From positions 1 through 41,673 of the forward strand of contig NZ_SMJZ01000063.1 in the NCBI RefSeq assembly GCF_004348345.1: a stretch of 41,673 nt of DNA, written 5' to 3'. The notes below the pieces were generated by a model, which saw only the letters and a list, made by a program, of their open reading frames with translations, did no database searches and was not told the origin of the DNA. Source of the DNA: Nonomuraea longispora (lineage in GTDB: Bacteria; Actinomycetota; Actinomycetes; Streptosporangiales; Streptosporangiaceae). Shown here piece after piece: positions 23,732-32,443 of this stretch. Position 1 is the first letter of the stretch, and every line of letters starts with the position of its first letter. Both the position numbers and the translations under genes were made by a program.

Positions 23732-26473
23732 ATGGCGGAACGCGTGGTCAGTCCGGTGTTCGTCGGCCGGAACGAGGAGCTGTCGGAGCTCGCGGCGGCC
23801 CTGGACACCGCTGTCGAGCAGGGTCCGGCAGTGGCGCTGGTGACCGGAGAGGCCGGGATCGGCAAGTCGCGGCTGCTGGCGGAGTTCGCCAGGTCGCTGG
23901 ATCCGGCCGTGCGGGTGGTCGAGGGCACCTGCACGGAGCTGGGCAGTGACAGCCTGCCGTACGCGCCGTTCGTGACAGTGCTGCGCAGGCTGATCCGGGT
24001 CGAAGGGGTGCTGCCAGGGCCCTACCGCCAGCTCGCCCGCTGGTTCCCGGAGCTCGGCGAGGCCGGCGACGCGGAAGGCGGCAAGCACCAGCTGTACGAG
24101 GAGGTCCTGACGCTGGTCGAGCGGGTGGCCGCGGACCAGCCGCTGGTCATCGCCATCGAGGACCTGCACTGGGCCGACGCCGCCACCCGCGAACTGCTCG
24201 GCTTCCTGGCCAGGAACCTCACCCAGGCGGGCGTGCTCCTGGTGATCACCTACCGGTCACAGGAAACCGGCGACGGGCTGCTCGGGCCGCTGCTGTCCGA
24301 GCTGTCCCGCCGCCCGCGCACCACCGCGCTACGGCTGGACCGCCTGGACCGGCAGGGCGTGAGCCGCCAGCTGGCCGCGATCCTCGGCGCCGAGCCGGAC
24401 GCGGCCACCGTACGCCGTGTCCACGAACGCAGCGACGGCAACCCGCTGTTCGTCGAGGCCCTCGCCCGCGCCGGCGAGCGGACTCCGGACAGCCTGCGCA
24501 ACCTGCTGCTCCACGGTGCACGGTCGCTGCCCGGCCCGGCTCGCGAGCTGCTGCGCATCGCTTCCGTGGCGGGCGGCCGGGTCGGCCACCGGCTGCTGGC
24601 GGAGGTGGCCGGGCAGGACGGGGTCGGGCTCGACGCCCTGCTGCGCGAGCTCGTCGACCGCAGCCTCCTCCGCACGGCAGGGGACGGCTACGACTTCCGC
24701 CACGCCCTGATCCGGCATGTGGTGTACGAGGAGTTGCTGCCGGGCGAGCGGGCACGCCTGCACGCGCGCTACGCCGAGGCCCTGCGCGATTCCGGCGCCC
24801 ACGCGGAGCTGACGGCGCACGCCTACGCCGCCGGGAATCGCGGGCTCGCGCTGTCCGCCGCGCACCTGGCCGCGTGCCGGGCGGGCGGCACCCACGCCTA
24901 CGAGGAGCAGGTCCGCCTGCTGGACCAGGTCCTCGAACTCTGGGACCCGGACGTGAACCTGGAGGTCGACAGGATCGACGTCCTGACCGGCGCGGCCGAG
25001 GCCTGCATGCTCAGCGGCGACTACGTCCGCGGCATCGACCACGCCACCGCCGGGCTGGCCGCCGTGGACGAGCGGCGCGAGCCCGAGCGGGCCGCCCAGC
25101 TGCTGGAGCACCGGGGCAGGCTGCGGCACCGGCTGGACGCGACCGGCGTCTCCGACTGGGAACGAGCCCTGGAGCTCCTGCCCGCCGCTCCCGACAGCGT
25201 CCAGCGGGGGCGGCTGCTCGGGGTGCTGGCCATGGGCCTGCTGCCGGAGGTGGACAGGGCTCGCGAGCCGTTCGAGGAGGCGCTAAGGATCGGCCGGTGC
25301 ACCGGCGATTCCACGGTCACGGTCCGCGGGCTGCTGGGCGTCGGTTCGATGACGCGCGACCTCGGAATGCTGGCGCAAGCCCGTACGCTCGCCGAGCGGC
25401 TCGACAGCCATGACCTGCTCATGACCGTCCCCATGTACGAGGCCATGCTGCACGCCAAGGCCGGCGACCAGCGCCGCGCCATCGCCGCGGCCCGCGACGG
25501 CATCCGCCACGCCCGCCGGTACGGGCTGGGCCGCAGCCGCGGCGCCGAACTCGCGCGCTACGCCGGGCGCAGCCTGATCCTGGCCGGGCAGTGGGACGAG
25601 GCGGCCGCCGTCCTGCGGGAGAGCCTCCAGGACGATCCGCCACCGCTGTCGCGGCAGGCCCTGCTCGTCCTCGCCGGCTACCTGTCGCTGCTGCGCGGGG
25701 ATGTGTCCGCGGCGGCCGTGGAGCACGACGGCGGAGGCAGCCTGTTCCTCCGCCATCAGCTGCTCTGCCTGCTCGCCGTCGCCCAGGGCGACCCGGAGCG
25801 GGCCGACCTGCTCCTGGACCGGGCGCTGGCCGATCCGGCGCTCACCCGGATCTACAGCAGCGACGCCCGGCCGGTTCTGGTCGCCGGCGCGCTGGCGCAG
25901 CGGGCACGCCTCGCCCACGGCGCCGGCGAGGGACTGCGGCATCGGGTCGCGGAACGGCAGGCCGAACTCGCCGCGGCCGATGCGACGCTCGGTGTGGACG
26001 GGCGGCTCGACCGGGCCTGGCAGATCATGTTGCACGCGCTGATCGAGGACGACGGATGGGACGGCGCGGCGGAGTCCTGGCGGGAACTGCGGCAGCCGTA
26101 CGAGCTGGCGTTGAGCCTGTACCACGGCGCTCGGGCCGCGCTGGCGGCAGGCGACCGGCCGGACGGAACGGCCCGCCTCAGGGAAGCCGCGCGGCTGGCC
26201 GCGTCCCTGGGCGCCGCGCCGCTCACCCGGGAGATAGCCCTGCTGAGGCGGCCCCGGCCCGCCCAGGACGGGCTCACGGAGCGTGAGCACGACGTGCTCA
26301 GGCTGATCGCCGAAGGCCTGAGCAACCGGCAGATCGCCGCCCGGCTGCACATCTCGCCGAGCACGGCGGGCGTGCACGTCTCCCACATCCTGACCAAACT
26401 GGGCGCGGCCACCCGCACGGAGGCGACGGCCATCGCCTTCCGCGAAGGGCTGGCGGGCTCCGCCCCGGCCTAG
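23732..26473 (+). CDS. LAL-type (large ATP-binding LuxR) transcriptional regulator
   Basis: A 913-residue regulator of the MalT/LAL class. The N-terminal AAA-type ATPase starts with SPVFVGRNEELSELAAAL, Walker A GEAGIGKSRLLAEF and Walker B LVIAIEDLHWADAAT. A middle section of about 500 residues is rich in TPR-like helical repeats. The C-terminal LuxR HTH is complete: GLTEREHDVLRLIAEGLSNR then QIAARLHISPSTAGVHVSHI and LTKLGAAT. ATG 23732 directly follows a GTG in frame; a GTG at 23708 is possible but lies in the promoter. Such proteins are pathway activators in actinomycetes, often silent until induced by a small ligand. Its divergent Eis-like neighbour is the most likely target. Confidence 0.92.
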   Translation: MAERVVSPVFVGRNEELSELAAALDTAVEQGPAVALVTGEAGIGKSRLLAEFARSLDPAVRVVEGTCTELGSDSLPYAPFVTVLRRLIRVEGVLPGPYRQLARWFPELGEAGDAEGGKHQLYEEVLTLVERVAADQPLVIAIEDLHWADAATRELLGFLARNLTQAGVLLVITYRSQETGDGLLGPLLSELSRRPRTTALRLDRLDRQGVSRQLAAILGAEPDAATVRRVHERSDGNPLFVEALARAGERTPDSLRNLLLHGARSLPGPARELLRIASVAGGRVGHRLLAEVAGQDGVGLDALLRELVDRSLLRTAGDGYDFRHALIRHVVYEELLPGERARLHARYAEALRDSGAHAELTAHAYAAGNRGLALSAAHLAACRAGGTHAYEEQVRLLDQVLELWDPDVNLEVDRIDVLTGAAEACMLSGDYVRGIDHATAGLAAVDERREPERAAQLLEHRGRLRHRLDATGVSDWERALELLPAAPDSVQRGRLLGVLAMGLLPEVDRAREPFEEALRIGRCTGDSTVTVRGLLGVGSMTRDLGMLAQARTLAERLDSHDLLMTVPMYEAMLHAKAGDQRRAIAAARDGIRHARRYGLGRSRGAELARYAGRSLILAGQWDEAAAVLRESLQDDPPPLSRQALLVLAGYLSLLRGDVSAAAVEHDGGGSLFLRHQLLCLLAVAQGDPERADLLLDRALADPALTRIYSSDARPVLVAGALAQRARLAHGAGEGLRHRVAERQAELAAADATLGVDGRLDRAWQIMLHALIEDDGWDGAAESWRELRQPYELALSLYHGARAALAAGDRPDGTARLREAARLAASLGAAPLTREIALLRRPRPAQDGLTEREHDVLRLIAEGLSNRQIAARLHISPSTAGVHVSHILTKLGAATRTEATAIAFREGLAGSAPA

Positions 26474-26792
26474 CCCAAAGGTGAGTCGTTGGGCGGGGAC
26501 GAACGGTGGGAAACAGGCCGTACTCACCCTTGTCGAACGGCTGTCAGCAGGACATGCCTTTCGGCTGCACCCCTGATCGAGCCGGACGCGCTCACCACGC
26601 CGTATGCGGCGTCGCGTGGTGCGAGCACTCTTTGCAGATCGCCAGAGAGAAGTTGTGGCAGGACGTCGAGAACCCGCGTGCGGTTCCGTCCCCGAGAAGA
26701 AGAACCGCTGCAGTTCCTCCGGCGCGTGTCACGAAGGCTCCGTACCGGCGGATCTGCTCAATCCGGCAGACACTCGAAAGGCACCGTCAGTG
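26474..26792. other. Intergenic stretch without a recognisable gene
   Basis: Between the LuxR gene and the DHFR-like gene I see no family resemblance in any frame. Short open frames on the plus strand (from 26506 and 26604) run into the next gene but are out of character in composition. The last 20 bases hold the AAAGG ribosome site for the following gene. Confidence 0.5.
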
Positions 26793-27260
26793 ATGAGGAA
26801 GCTCATAGTCCAGCAGTGGGTCACCGTCGACAACATCGCCGCGGAGGAGGACGGCGGCCTCGGCTTCGTGTCAGGGGAGCCCTTTTCCGAGACCACCAAC
26901 TCCGCGTTCCAGGCGAAGGTGACGGGGTTCGTCGACAGGGTCGACACGCTGATTCTCGGCGCGAACACCTACGCCCAGTCCAAGGACTACTGGCCGTACG
27001 CCGACGAGCAGGGCGAGTACGGCGAGAAGCTCAACAACCTCACCAAGTTCGTCGCCTCGTCGAAGCTGGACGGCGCTCCCTGGGGAGATTTTCCCGCCGC
27101 GACGGTGACGCGCGATGCGGGCGCCACCGTTCGTGAGCTCAAGAAGCAGGACGGCAAGGACATCTGGATGTGGGGGAGCTTGACCCTCATGCGCTCCCTG
27201 CTGGACGCCGGCGTCGTCGACGTAGACGATCACCACGCCCGGCCGGGACGAGCTGGGTGA
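26793..27260 (+). pseudogene. Dihydrofolate-reductase-like (RibD C-terminal domain) protein, 3' truncated
   Basis: Starts at ATG 26793 (or GTG 26790, eight bases from AAAGG) with MRKLIVQQWVTVDNIAAEED, typical of DHFR-fold reductases of the YwjB/RibD_C group. It continues with TLILGANTYAQSKDYWPYA, FVASSKLDGAPW and the NADP-binding strand DIWMWGSLTLMRSLLDAGVV. Family proteins then continue with about 45 more residues (the strand after VVDE and the final sheet). Here the chain turns to unrelated sequence at 27210 and ends at 27260. The C-terminal strands needed for the fold are therefore missing, and I call it a probable pseudogene or a variant needing a check. Confidence 0.65.
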
Positions 27261-27435
27261 TGGCGCAGCACCCTGTCCGGCGAGCCGGGCTACGTCGGGA
27301 GGCCGACGGCGTTGGACGCGTCGGCCTCGAAGTACTCCGTCGTGGCGCACCCGGCGGTGTGGTCCTCGAAGAAGCTCCTGACGCCGTCGATCGAGTCATG
27401 GACGATGACGTTCACCGCCTTCGACCAGCGAGCAG

Positions 27436-27726
27436 ATGAACGACAGCGGCCTCACCGACGCCGCCGTCCGCGACGCGCTGACGGTGCTGGCCGCGCTGGT
27501 GCACGCCGCGCGGCCCCTCACGGCGGACGAACTCGCTGCGGCACTCGACTGGCCCGTCCAGCGAACGGCCGGCGCCCTCCACACGATCAGCCGTCGTCCC
27601 GCCCTCTCCGACCCGCTCACCGTGGAGCAGGTCGGGCGCGACGCCTACGCCACCGCCCCGAGGCCGGACCGCCTGAGTCCCGCACAACGCGTCGCGCTGC
27701 TGGTCAGTCCGGGCTCGCGAACGTGA
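27436..27726 (+). CDS. Small winged-helix-like DNA-binding protein
   Basis: A 96-residue protein whose first 55 residues follow a helix-turn-helix layout (VRDALTVLAALVHAARPLTA, then DELAAALDWPVQRTAGALHT). A second part with a wing-like strand (DPLTVEQVGRDAYATA) and a final helix (LSPAQRVALLV) follows. The start ATG 27436 lacks a strong ribosome site. It has no obvious partner: the DHFR-like remnant lies upstream and the monooxygenase gene converges on it. A transcription factor role is inferred from the pattern only. Confidence 0.5.
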   Translation: MNDSGLTDAAVRDALTVLAALVHAARPLTADELAAALDWPVQRTAGALHTISRRPALSDPLTVEQVGRDAYATAPRPDRLSPAQRVALLVSPGSRT

Positions 27727-27797
27727 CGAAGTCGTACGGGTGAAGAGGCTCCTGACGTGCTGGTTCCCGTCGGAGCGCCTTGCACGGCGGGCGGCCG

Positions 27798-29348
27798 CTA
27801 CGGCGATGGCGCGAACCATCGCCGCAAGGCCGCCCGGAGGATTTCGATCTCCATGGGATCCGGCCGGGGCGACGCGGATGCCCAGGCCACATAGCAGTCC
27901 GGTCGAAGGAGCAGGGCGGTGGGCGCCGGGCTCTGGGAGCGCGCCGTGACGATCTCGACCTGGTCGTCCCGCAGCGCGAGCGTCTTCCCCAGTGATGCGT
28001 CCTCGGTCAGGTCGAGCAGCAGCGGGCGTGCGGTTCTGGTCAGCTCGGCGAGCCGTACCGGCCCGTCGGGGGTGTGCAGGTCCAGGTCCGGGGCGAACCG
28101 GCCGGCGAGCGGGTGCGCGTCGCCCGCGCCCATGTCGTAGTGGACGTCGGCGCCCGCCGTGAGTCCGGCCAGGCGCCGTACGGTGTCCGGGTCGCGCAGC
28201 AGTTCGCCGAACACCTCGCGCAGTCCGGTGACGTCGCTGCCGGGCGCGATCAGTGCCGCCTGTGCCTGCGCGTTCAGCACCATGCGCCGGGCGGCCGCTC
28301 GGCGCTCTGTCTCGTAACTGCTCAACAATCCGTACGGGGCGTTTCCCCGGATCTCGGCGGCGAGTTTCCAGCCGAGGTTGACGGCGTCCTGCAGGCCCAG
28401 GTTGAGCCCTGGACCGCCTCCCGTGGCGGCGTACACGTGGGCGGCGTCGCCGACCAGGAACACCCGGCCGTCGGCGAACCGTTCCGCGACCCGGGTGTTA
28501 CCGCCGCTCAACCGGCGCAGCGCGTGCGGTCCCTGGCCGTCGGGCTGGCCGAGCGGCATGTCGACGCCGAGCACGCGGCGGATGCTCGCCCGAAGCTCCT
28601 CAAGGCTCATCGGAGCGTCGGGCGTGGGCTGGTCCCACTCCGTCGTGCTGAGCAGCGGCGGGTGGCCGGGCATCGGCGCGTAGGAGAACCCTCCGCGCTC
28701 GGTGCGGTGGGGCAGGAACGGTGGAACAGCGCCGTAGCCGGGCACGTCCAGCGCGCCGGTCACAGGATCGACCCAGCCCGCCGGGACGGTCGCATGCGCT
28801 GAGCGCACGGTCATCCGGTCGTAGGTGACACCGGGGAAGGCGATGCCGGACAGTTTTCGCGTGGTGCTGTGCGCTCCGTCCGCGCCGGCGAGGTACCGGG
28901 CGCGCATGCGGTACGCCCCGCCCGGACTCGCGACGTCGATGGTGACCGCGTCGTCGTCCTGCGACAGGCCGACGACCTCGTGACCCCGCCGGATCTCCAC
29001 ACCCAGTTCGACGGCGCGCTCCTGCAGGACCTGCACGATGCGCCGCTGCGGCACCGGCAGGGCGTAGACAGGGCTGTCCTCCAGCAGGCTCAGGTCCAGG
29101 CCCATCGCGCCGAACATGAAGTACGCGGAGTTCGGCTGCGGCGGTTCCGGGCTACCGCTGAGGGGTTCGCACAACCCCCGGCGGTCGAGCATCTTCACGA
29201 CCTGGCCGAGCAGTCCGTTCGCCTTCGGTTCCTCGCTCGGCTCCGGCAACCGCTCCAGCACGACCGGCCGGACGCCCGCCAGGCTCAGCTCGCAGGCCAG
29301 CATCAGCCCGTTCGGACCGCCGCCGGCGATGACGACATCTTTGATCAT
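27798..29348 (-). CDS. FAD-dependent aromatic monooxygenase
   Basis: Group A flavoprotein monooxygenase (PheA/TfdB and rifampicin-monooxygenase type) of 516 residues. FAD motifs are complete: VIAGGGPNGLMLACEL at the N-terminus, the DG motif in LAGADGAHSTTR, and GD motif RVFLVGDAAHVYAATGGG. The C-terminal thioredoxin-like domain (RFAPDLDLHTPDGPVRLAEL) is present. It hydroxylates an aromatic substrate with NAD(P)H and oxygen, so roles in polyketide tailoring or antibiotic inactivation are both possible. ATG 29348 has AAGGAG six bases upstream. It follows the TIM-barrel gene by about 60 bases and is probably its operon partner under the TetR protein encoded divergently at 30534. Confidence 0.9.
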   Translation of the reverse strand: MIKDVVIAGGGPNGLMLACELSLAGVRPVVLERLPEPSEEPKANGLLGQVVKMLDRRGLCEPLSGSPEPPQPNSAYFMFGAMGLDLSLLEDSPVYALPVPQRRIVQVLQERAVELGVEIRRGHEVVGLSQDDDAVTIDVASPGGAYRMRARYLAGADGAHSTTRKLSGIAFPGVTYDRMTVRSAHATVPAGWVDPVTGALDVPGYGAVPPFLPHRTERGGFSYAPMPGHPPLLSTTEWDQPTPDAPMSLEELRASIRRVLGVDMPLGQPDGQGPHALRRLSGGNTRVAERFADGRVFLVGDAAHVYAATGGGPGLNLGLQDAVNLGWKLAAEIRGNAPYGLLSSYETERRAAARRMVLNAQAQAALIAPGSDVTGLREVFGELLRDPDTVRRLAGLTAGADVHYDMGAGDAHPLAGRFAPDLDLHTPDGPVRLAELTRTARPLLLDLTEDASLGKTLALRDDQVEIVTARSQSPAPTALLLRPDCYVAWASASPRPDPMEIEILRAALRRWFAPSP

Positions 29349-29409
29349 GTGTACTCCTTGTTCGCCCGCAGTTCGCCCGTACAAGGGGCAGGACGGATGA
29401 AGCGCCCGG

Positions 29410-30432
29410 TCAGCCGCGGTAGTGCTCGGCGAGGGCGGCGAAGGCGGCCTTGGGTTCCCAGGGCATGCCGGGGTAGGTGTCCCCGCGGCGGTCGTCCAGG
29501 ACCTTGACGATGCCGGGGCTGGCCAGGTCGAGGTCGTCGCGGGGATCGCCGTCGGGGCGGTGCGGGAAGTTGTCGATGGCGAAGAGGAAGACGAAGGCGC
29601 TGTCGACCCCTGCGTCCTCGTAGATCTCCAGCAGCTCCCGCAGGTACGTGGCCTGGCCGGCCTCGTCGCGGACGCACTCTCTGTTCAGCCGGACCGGCGC
29701 GCCGGTGTCCTCGTCGAATTCGAGGACCTCCAGAACGCGGCCGCCCCTGTCGCCCGCCCCGCGGTAGGCGGCGGTGCCGAACTCCGTGATCGCGACCGGC
29801 TTCCCCTGCGCCACGAGGGTGCGCACGCCCTCGGCGAACCGGTCGGCGACCTCGGCCGACCGGTAGAGGTCCACGCCCACGAGGTCGAAGGGGACCCAGT
29901 CGATCCGCTCGAGCGGTATGGCGGCATACGTGATGCGTCCGCCGAATCGCTCGCGAACGAGCGCGACGGCGCGGGCGAGGAAGTCGTTGACCCGTGTGCT
30001 GAGTTCGGCAACCCGCTCGGCCAGGCGATCTCGTTGAGTCAGCAGTCCGAGCCTGTCCTCCTGGGTGTCGCCTGGCAGGAATCCCTTGTTCATCAGGCTC
30101 AGCTCGGCGCCGGTGACGAACACGACCTCGGCGCCGCGCCGCCGGATCCGCTCCGCCCGCTCAGCGCAGTCGGCGAACAGCGACAGCGTCTCCTCGCCGG
30201 TCAGCTCCAGGGGGTATGGCGAGAACCAGACCTCCAGGCCGAGGTCGGCGGCGTACGTCGCGGCCAGTTCCAGCCGCTCGGGATCACCACCGATGACGCG
30301 GACCGCGGTGCAGTGGAGGTCGTCCCGGATGATCTCCAGCTCACGCCTGACCACGTCCGGGTCGAAGCGTTCACGGGAGAACCCGCCGTTGCGGAGCAAA
30401 CCGGTGTCGTAGGTGATGCCCTTGGCCCTCAT
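29410..30432 (-). CDS. GH-A-like TIM-barrel protein
   Basis: Cytoplasmic protein of 340 residues without signal peptide, of a group sometimes labelled abortive-infection-like by automatic annotation. The pattern fits a TIM barrel of clan GH-A: strand AVRVIGGDPERLELAATYAA near the start, VFVTGAELSL (candidate acid/base Glu) in the middle, PVAITEFGTAAYRG (candidate nucleophile Glu) later, and FVFLFAIDNFPHR near the end. Such a lone intracellular barrel could act on a glycoside of a secondary metabolite. Start ATG 30432 has AAGGA eight bases upstream. Divergent from the TetR gene, whose 28-bp palindromic operator candidate is in between. Function unproven. Confidence 0.7.
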   Translation of the reverse strand: MRAKGITYDTGLLRNGGFSRERFDPDVVRRELEIIRDDLHCTAVRVIGGDPERLELAATYAADLGLEVWFSPYPLELTGEETLSLFADCAERAERIRRRGAEVVFVTGAELSLMNKGFLPGDTQEDRLGLLTQRDRLAERVAELSTRVNDFLARAVALVRERFGGRITYAAIPLERIDWVPFDLVGVDLYRSAEVADRFAEGVRTLVAQGKPVAITEFGTAAYRGAGDRGGRVLEVLEFDEDTGAPVRLNRECVRDEAGQATYLRELLEIYEDAGVDSAFVFLFAIDNFPHRPDGDPRDDLDLASPGIVKVLDDRRGDTYPGMPWEPKAAFAALAEHYRG

Positions 30433-30483
30433 CGCGGTGATCCTTTCCTGAGGGATGAGGACGCTCAGGCTAGACAAGAAAAG

Positions 30484-30511
30484 TGCGTGTACGCAAGTTT
30501 GCGTACACGCA
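30484..30511. promoter_or_regulatory. Near-perfect 28-bp palindrome, TetR operator candidate
   Basis: TGCGTGTACGCAA (30484-30496), GT, TTGCGTACACGCA (30499-30511): thirteen-base arms match exactly around a two-base centre. It lies between the divergent starts of the TIM-barrel gene (30432) and the TetR gene (30534), a standard place for a TetR repressor that controls both. Strong candidate; binding not shown. Confidence 0.75.
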
Positions 30512-30533
30512 TCAAAGCTGGAATGCTGGGCCG

Positions 30534-31187
30534 GTGACGACGAGACGGACGGGGCTGCGCGAGCAGAAGAAGCAGGCCACCCGTGACGCCTTGCGGGCGG
30601 CGGCCCTGCGGCTGGCACTTGAGCGTGGGCCCGACAACGTGCGCGTCGACGACATCGCCGAAGCCGCCGGCGTCTCACCGAGGACGTACAACAACTACTT
30701 CCCCAGCCGCGAACACGCGATCGTCGCCGCCGTCGCCGCCGAGCGGGAGGTGCGAGTCGCGGCGGCGGTGGCCGACCGGCCCTCCGGCGTCGGCCTCGCC
30801 GACGCCGTCATCGAGGCGATCGCGGATCAGTACACCGCCCCGGACGATTCCGGCCGGGACGCTCTGCTGCTGATCACCACGCACCCCGCGTTGCGGGACG
30901 CATTCGTCGATACCACGACCGCGATCGAGCATCCCCTCACCGACGCGATCGCCGAACGGCTCGGCGATGACGACCAGCACACGGCACGGGTGCTCGCGGC
31001 GAGCGTGGCCGCCGCGGTGCGCGTGGCGATCGAGCAGTGGCTGCAGACAGCGGCCTCGTCCATGACGAACAGCGGGCTCGTCGTGCCGTCCGGCTCGCTG
31101 GCGGACCTCCTTCGCACCACGCTCGCACCCCTCACCCCCGCACTCGACGCCGCCGAGCAACGAGCGCTCCGCCGCCCCCACGAATGA
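30534..31187 (+). CDS. TetR-family regulator
   Basis: Regulator of 217 residues. The HTH is classic: KKQATRDALRAAALRLALER, then VRVDDIAEAAGVSPRTYNNY and FPSREHAIVAAVA. The C-terminal part (from about residue 75) is the all-helical ligand domain, with a conserved-looking AIEQWLQTA. The start GTG 30534 is chosen because upstream residues in frame are encoded by the operator palindrome and do not resemble the family. It likely represses itself and the divergent TIM-barrel/monooxygenase operon, and the substrate of the monooxygenase is a natural candidate ligand. Confidence 0.9.
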   Translation: MTTRRTGLREQKKQATRDALRAAALRLALERGPDNVRVDDIAEAAGVSPRTYNNYFPSREHAIVAAVAAEREVRVAAAVADRPSGVGLADAVIEAIADQYTAPDDSGRDALLLITTHPALRDAFVDTTTAIEHPLTDAIAERLGDDDQHTARVLAASVAAAVRVAIEQWLQTAASSMTNSGLVVPSGSLADLLRTTLAPLTPALDAAEQRALRRPHE

Positions 31188-31207
31188 CCGCCCGTGCTGC
31201 GAGAACG

Positions 31208-32344
31208 TCAGGTGAGATGGGGCCAGCCACCACTGCGGGCCAGTACGTCCGCCGCCACCTCCTGCACCGAGCGGCCGTCGGTGTCGATGCGCAGATGGCC
31301 GACCTTCGGGCGGTCGAGCGCCTCGGCCTCGCGCGCCGCGCGTCCGGCGGCGCGGCTCAGGGCGTCGGCGTCCAGCCCTCTCAGCTCGTCACCCGGGATG
31401 GCAGGACCTCCTCCCCGGCCGCGCTGCGCGACCCTCTCGGCCAGCGTTTCCGGGCCGGCGTGCAGGCGGCACACGGTGATCTCCGCTCCGGGGAGCCGGT
31501 CGGCGTAGCCGCGGACGGTGTCGTCGGCCTCGCCGGAGACCACCAGGCACCGGGCGCCCATCGCGCGATGGCCGCTCCAGACGGCGGCGAGGTTGCGCGC
31601 CTTGAGAGCACGGTGGTCCGCGCCGGGGCCCAGCGCGCTGATCTGCTTCACGTCGACGTAGGCGGCGCGTACGCCGCTCCGGTAGATCTGCGTGAAAAGT
31701 TCGTAGCCGGCCGTCGACTTCCCCACCGCCGTGGCGCCGCAGACCCACAGCACAGGAAACGGCGCGTCGTCGGCCGGCGGACGGCTGCGCCGGCCGGCGG
31801 CGTCCCCGAGTGTCGCGGCGGGAAGGTCGCCAGGCCATCCGCCGGCCCGCTCGCGGACCAGCCTGGCCGCCTCGGGCACCGTCAATCCGCCGGTCGGCAC
31901 GCACAGGTCGGCGTAGTCGCTGTGATCCAGGGCCCGCGCCTCGGCTACCGCGTGCTCCACCAGCTCCGGACGCCATCCACGTGCGAGGAACCGTTCTTTG
32001 AGCTCGGCGCTCTCGACGCGCAGCCGGCACACCGTGAAGCGGAGGCCGGGCAGCAGGGTCGTGTACTCGCGCACCTCCTCGGGGGTGTGGACGAAGCCGG
32101 CGAGAACGAGGCATCGCCCCCCTTCCTGCTGGAAGTTCCGCCACATCGCAGCGAGGTTGCGGGCGCGAAGGCGATGCGTCATGCCCTCGGGCATGGGATG
32201 GCACAGGCTGATCTGGTCGGCGTCGACGAACGCCGTCTTGACGCCGTTCCGGCTCAGCAGCGCGAACACCTCCCAGCCGATCGTGGACTTCCCGACTCCC
32301 GACGGCCCTGACAACCACAGCAGAGGCGGACGTACATCTCCCAT
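31208..32344 (-). CDS. Two tandem P-loop kinase-like domains
   Basis: A 378-residue protein made of two homologous P-loop domains in tandem. Domain 1 (about 5-190): Walker A LWLSGPSGVGKSTIGWEVF, then AFVDADQISLCHPMPEGM, and RARNLAAMWRNFQQEG. Domain 2 (about 210-375): LWVCGATAVGKSTAGYELF, then AYVDVKQISALGPG, and KARNLAAVWSGHRAMG. Both then carry a CLVxSG or CLVLAG strand and a TVCRL strand. The layout is like adenylate-kinase or zeta-toxin/AAA-type small-molecule kinases. I know no named family for the tandem form. ATG 32344 follows AGGG at a distance. It is divergent from the methyltransferase gene. Substrate unknown; the pseudo-duplicate suggests an internal dimer. Confidence 0.75.
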   Translation of the reverse strand: MGDVRPPLLWLSGPSGVGKSTIGWEVFALLSRNGVKTAFVDADQISLCHPMPEGMTHRLRARNLAAMWRNFQQEGGRCLVLAGFVHTPEEVREYTTLLPGLRFTVCRLRVESAELKERFLARGWRPELVEHAVAEARALDHSDYADLCVPTGGLTVPEAARLVRERAGGWPGDLPAATLGDAAGRRSRPPADDAPFPVLWVCGATAVGKSTAGYELFTQIYRSGVRAAYVDVKQISALGPGADHRALKARNLAAVWSGHRAMGARCLVVSGEADDTVRGYADRLPGAEITVCRLHAGPETLAERVAQRGRGGGPAIPGDELRGLDADALSRAAGRAAREAEALDRPKVGHLRIDTDGRSVQEVAADVLARSGGWPHLT

Positions 32345-32443
32345 TCGCGCGACCCTAACCGGCACCTGGCGGGGCGAGCGAACGGATTTCCCCCAGCGAT
32401 ATCGGGTGGTTCGGGCCCGGCCGCGGTACGTACCATCCCCGGC

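Noticed and set aside
27297..27415. Minus-strand frame reading SIDGVRSFFEDHTAGCATTEYF
   Set aside because: Looks protein-like for about 40 residues, but there is no start, no ribosome site and no family I can name, so it is left unassigned.
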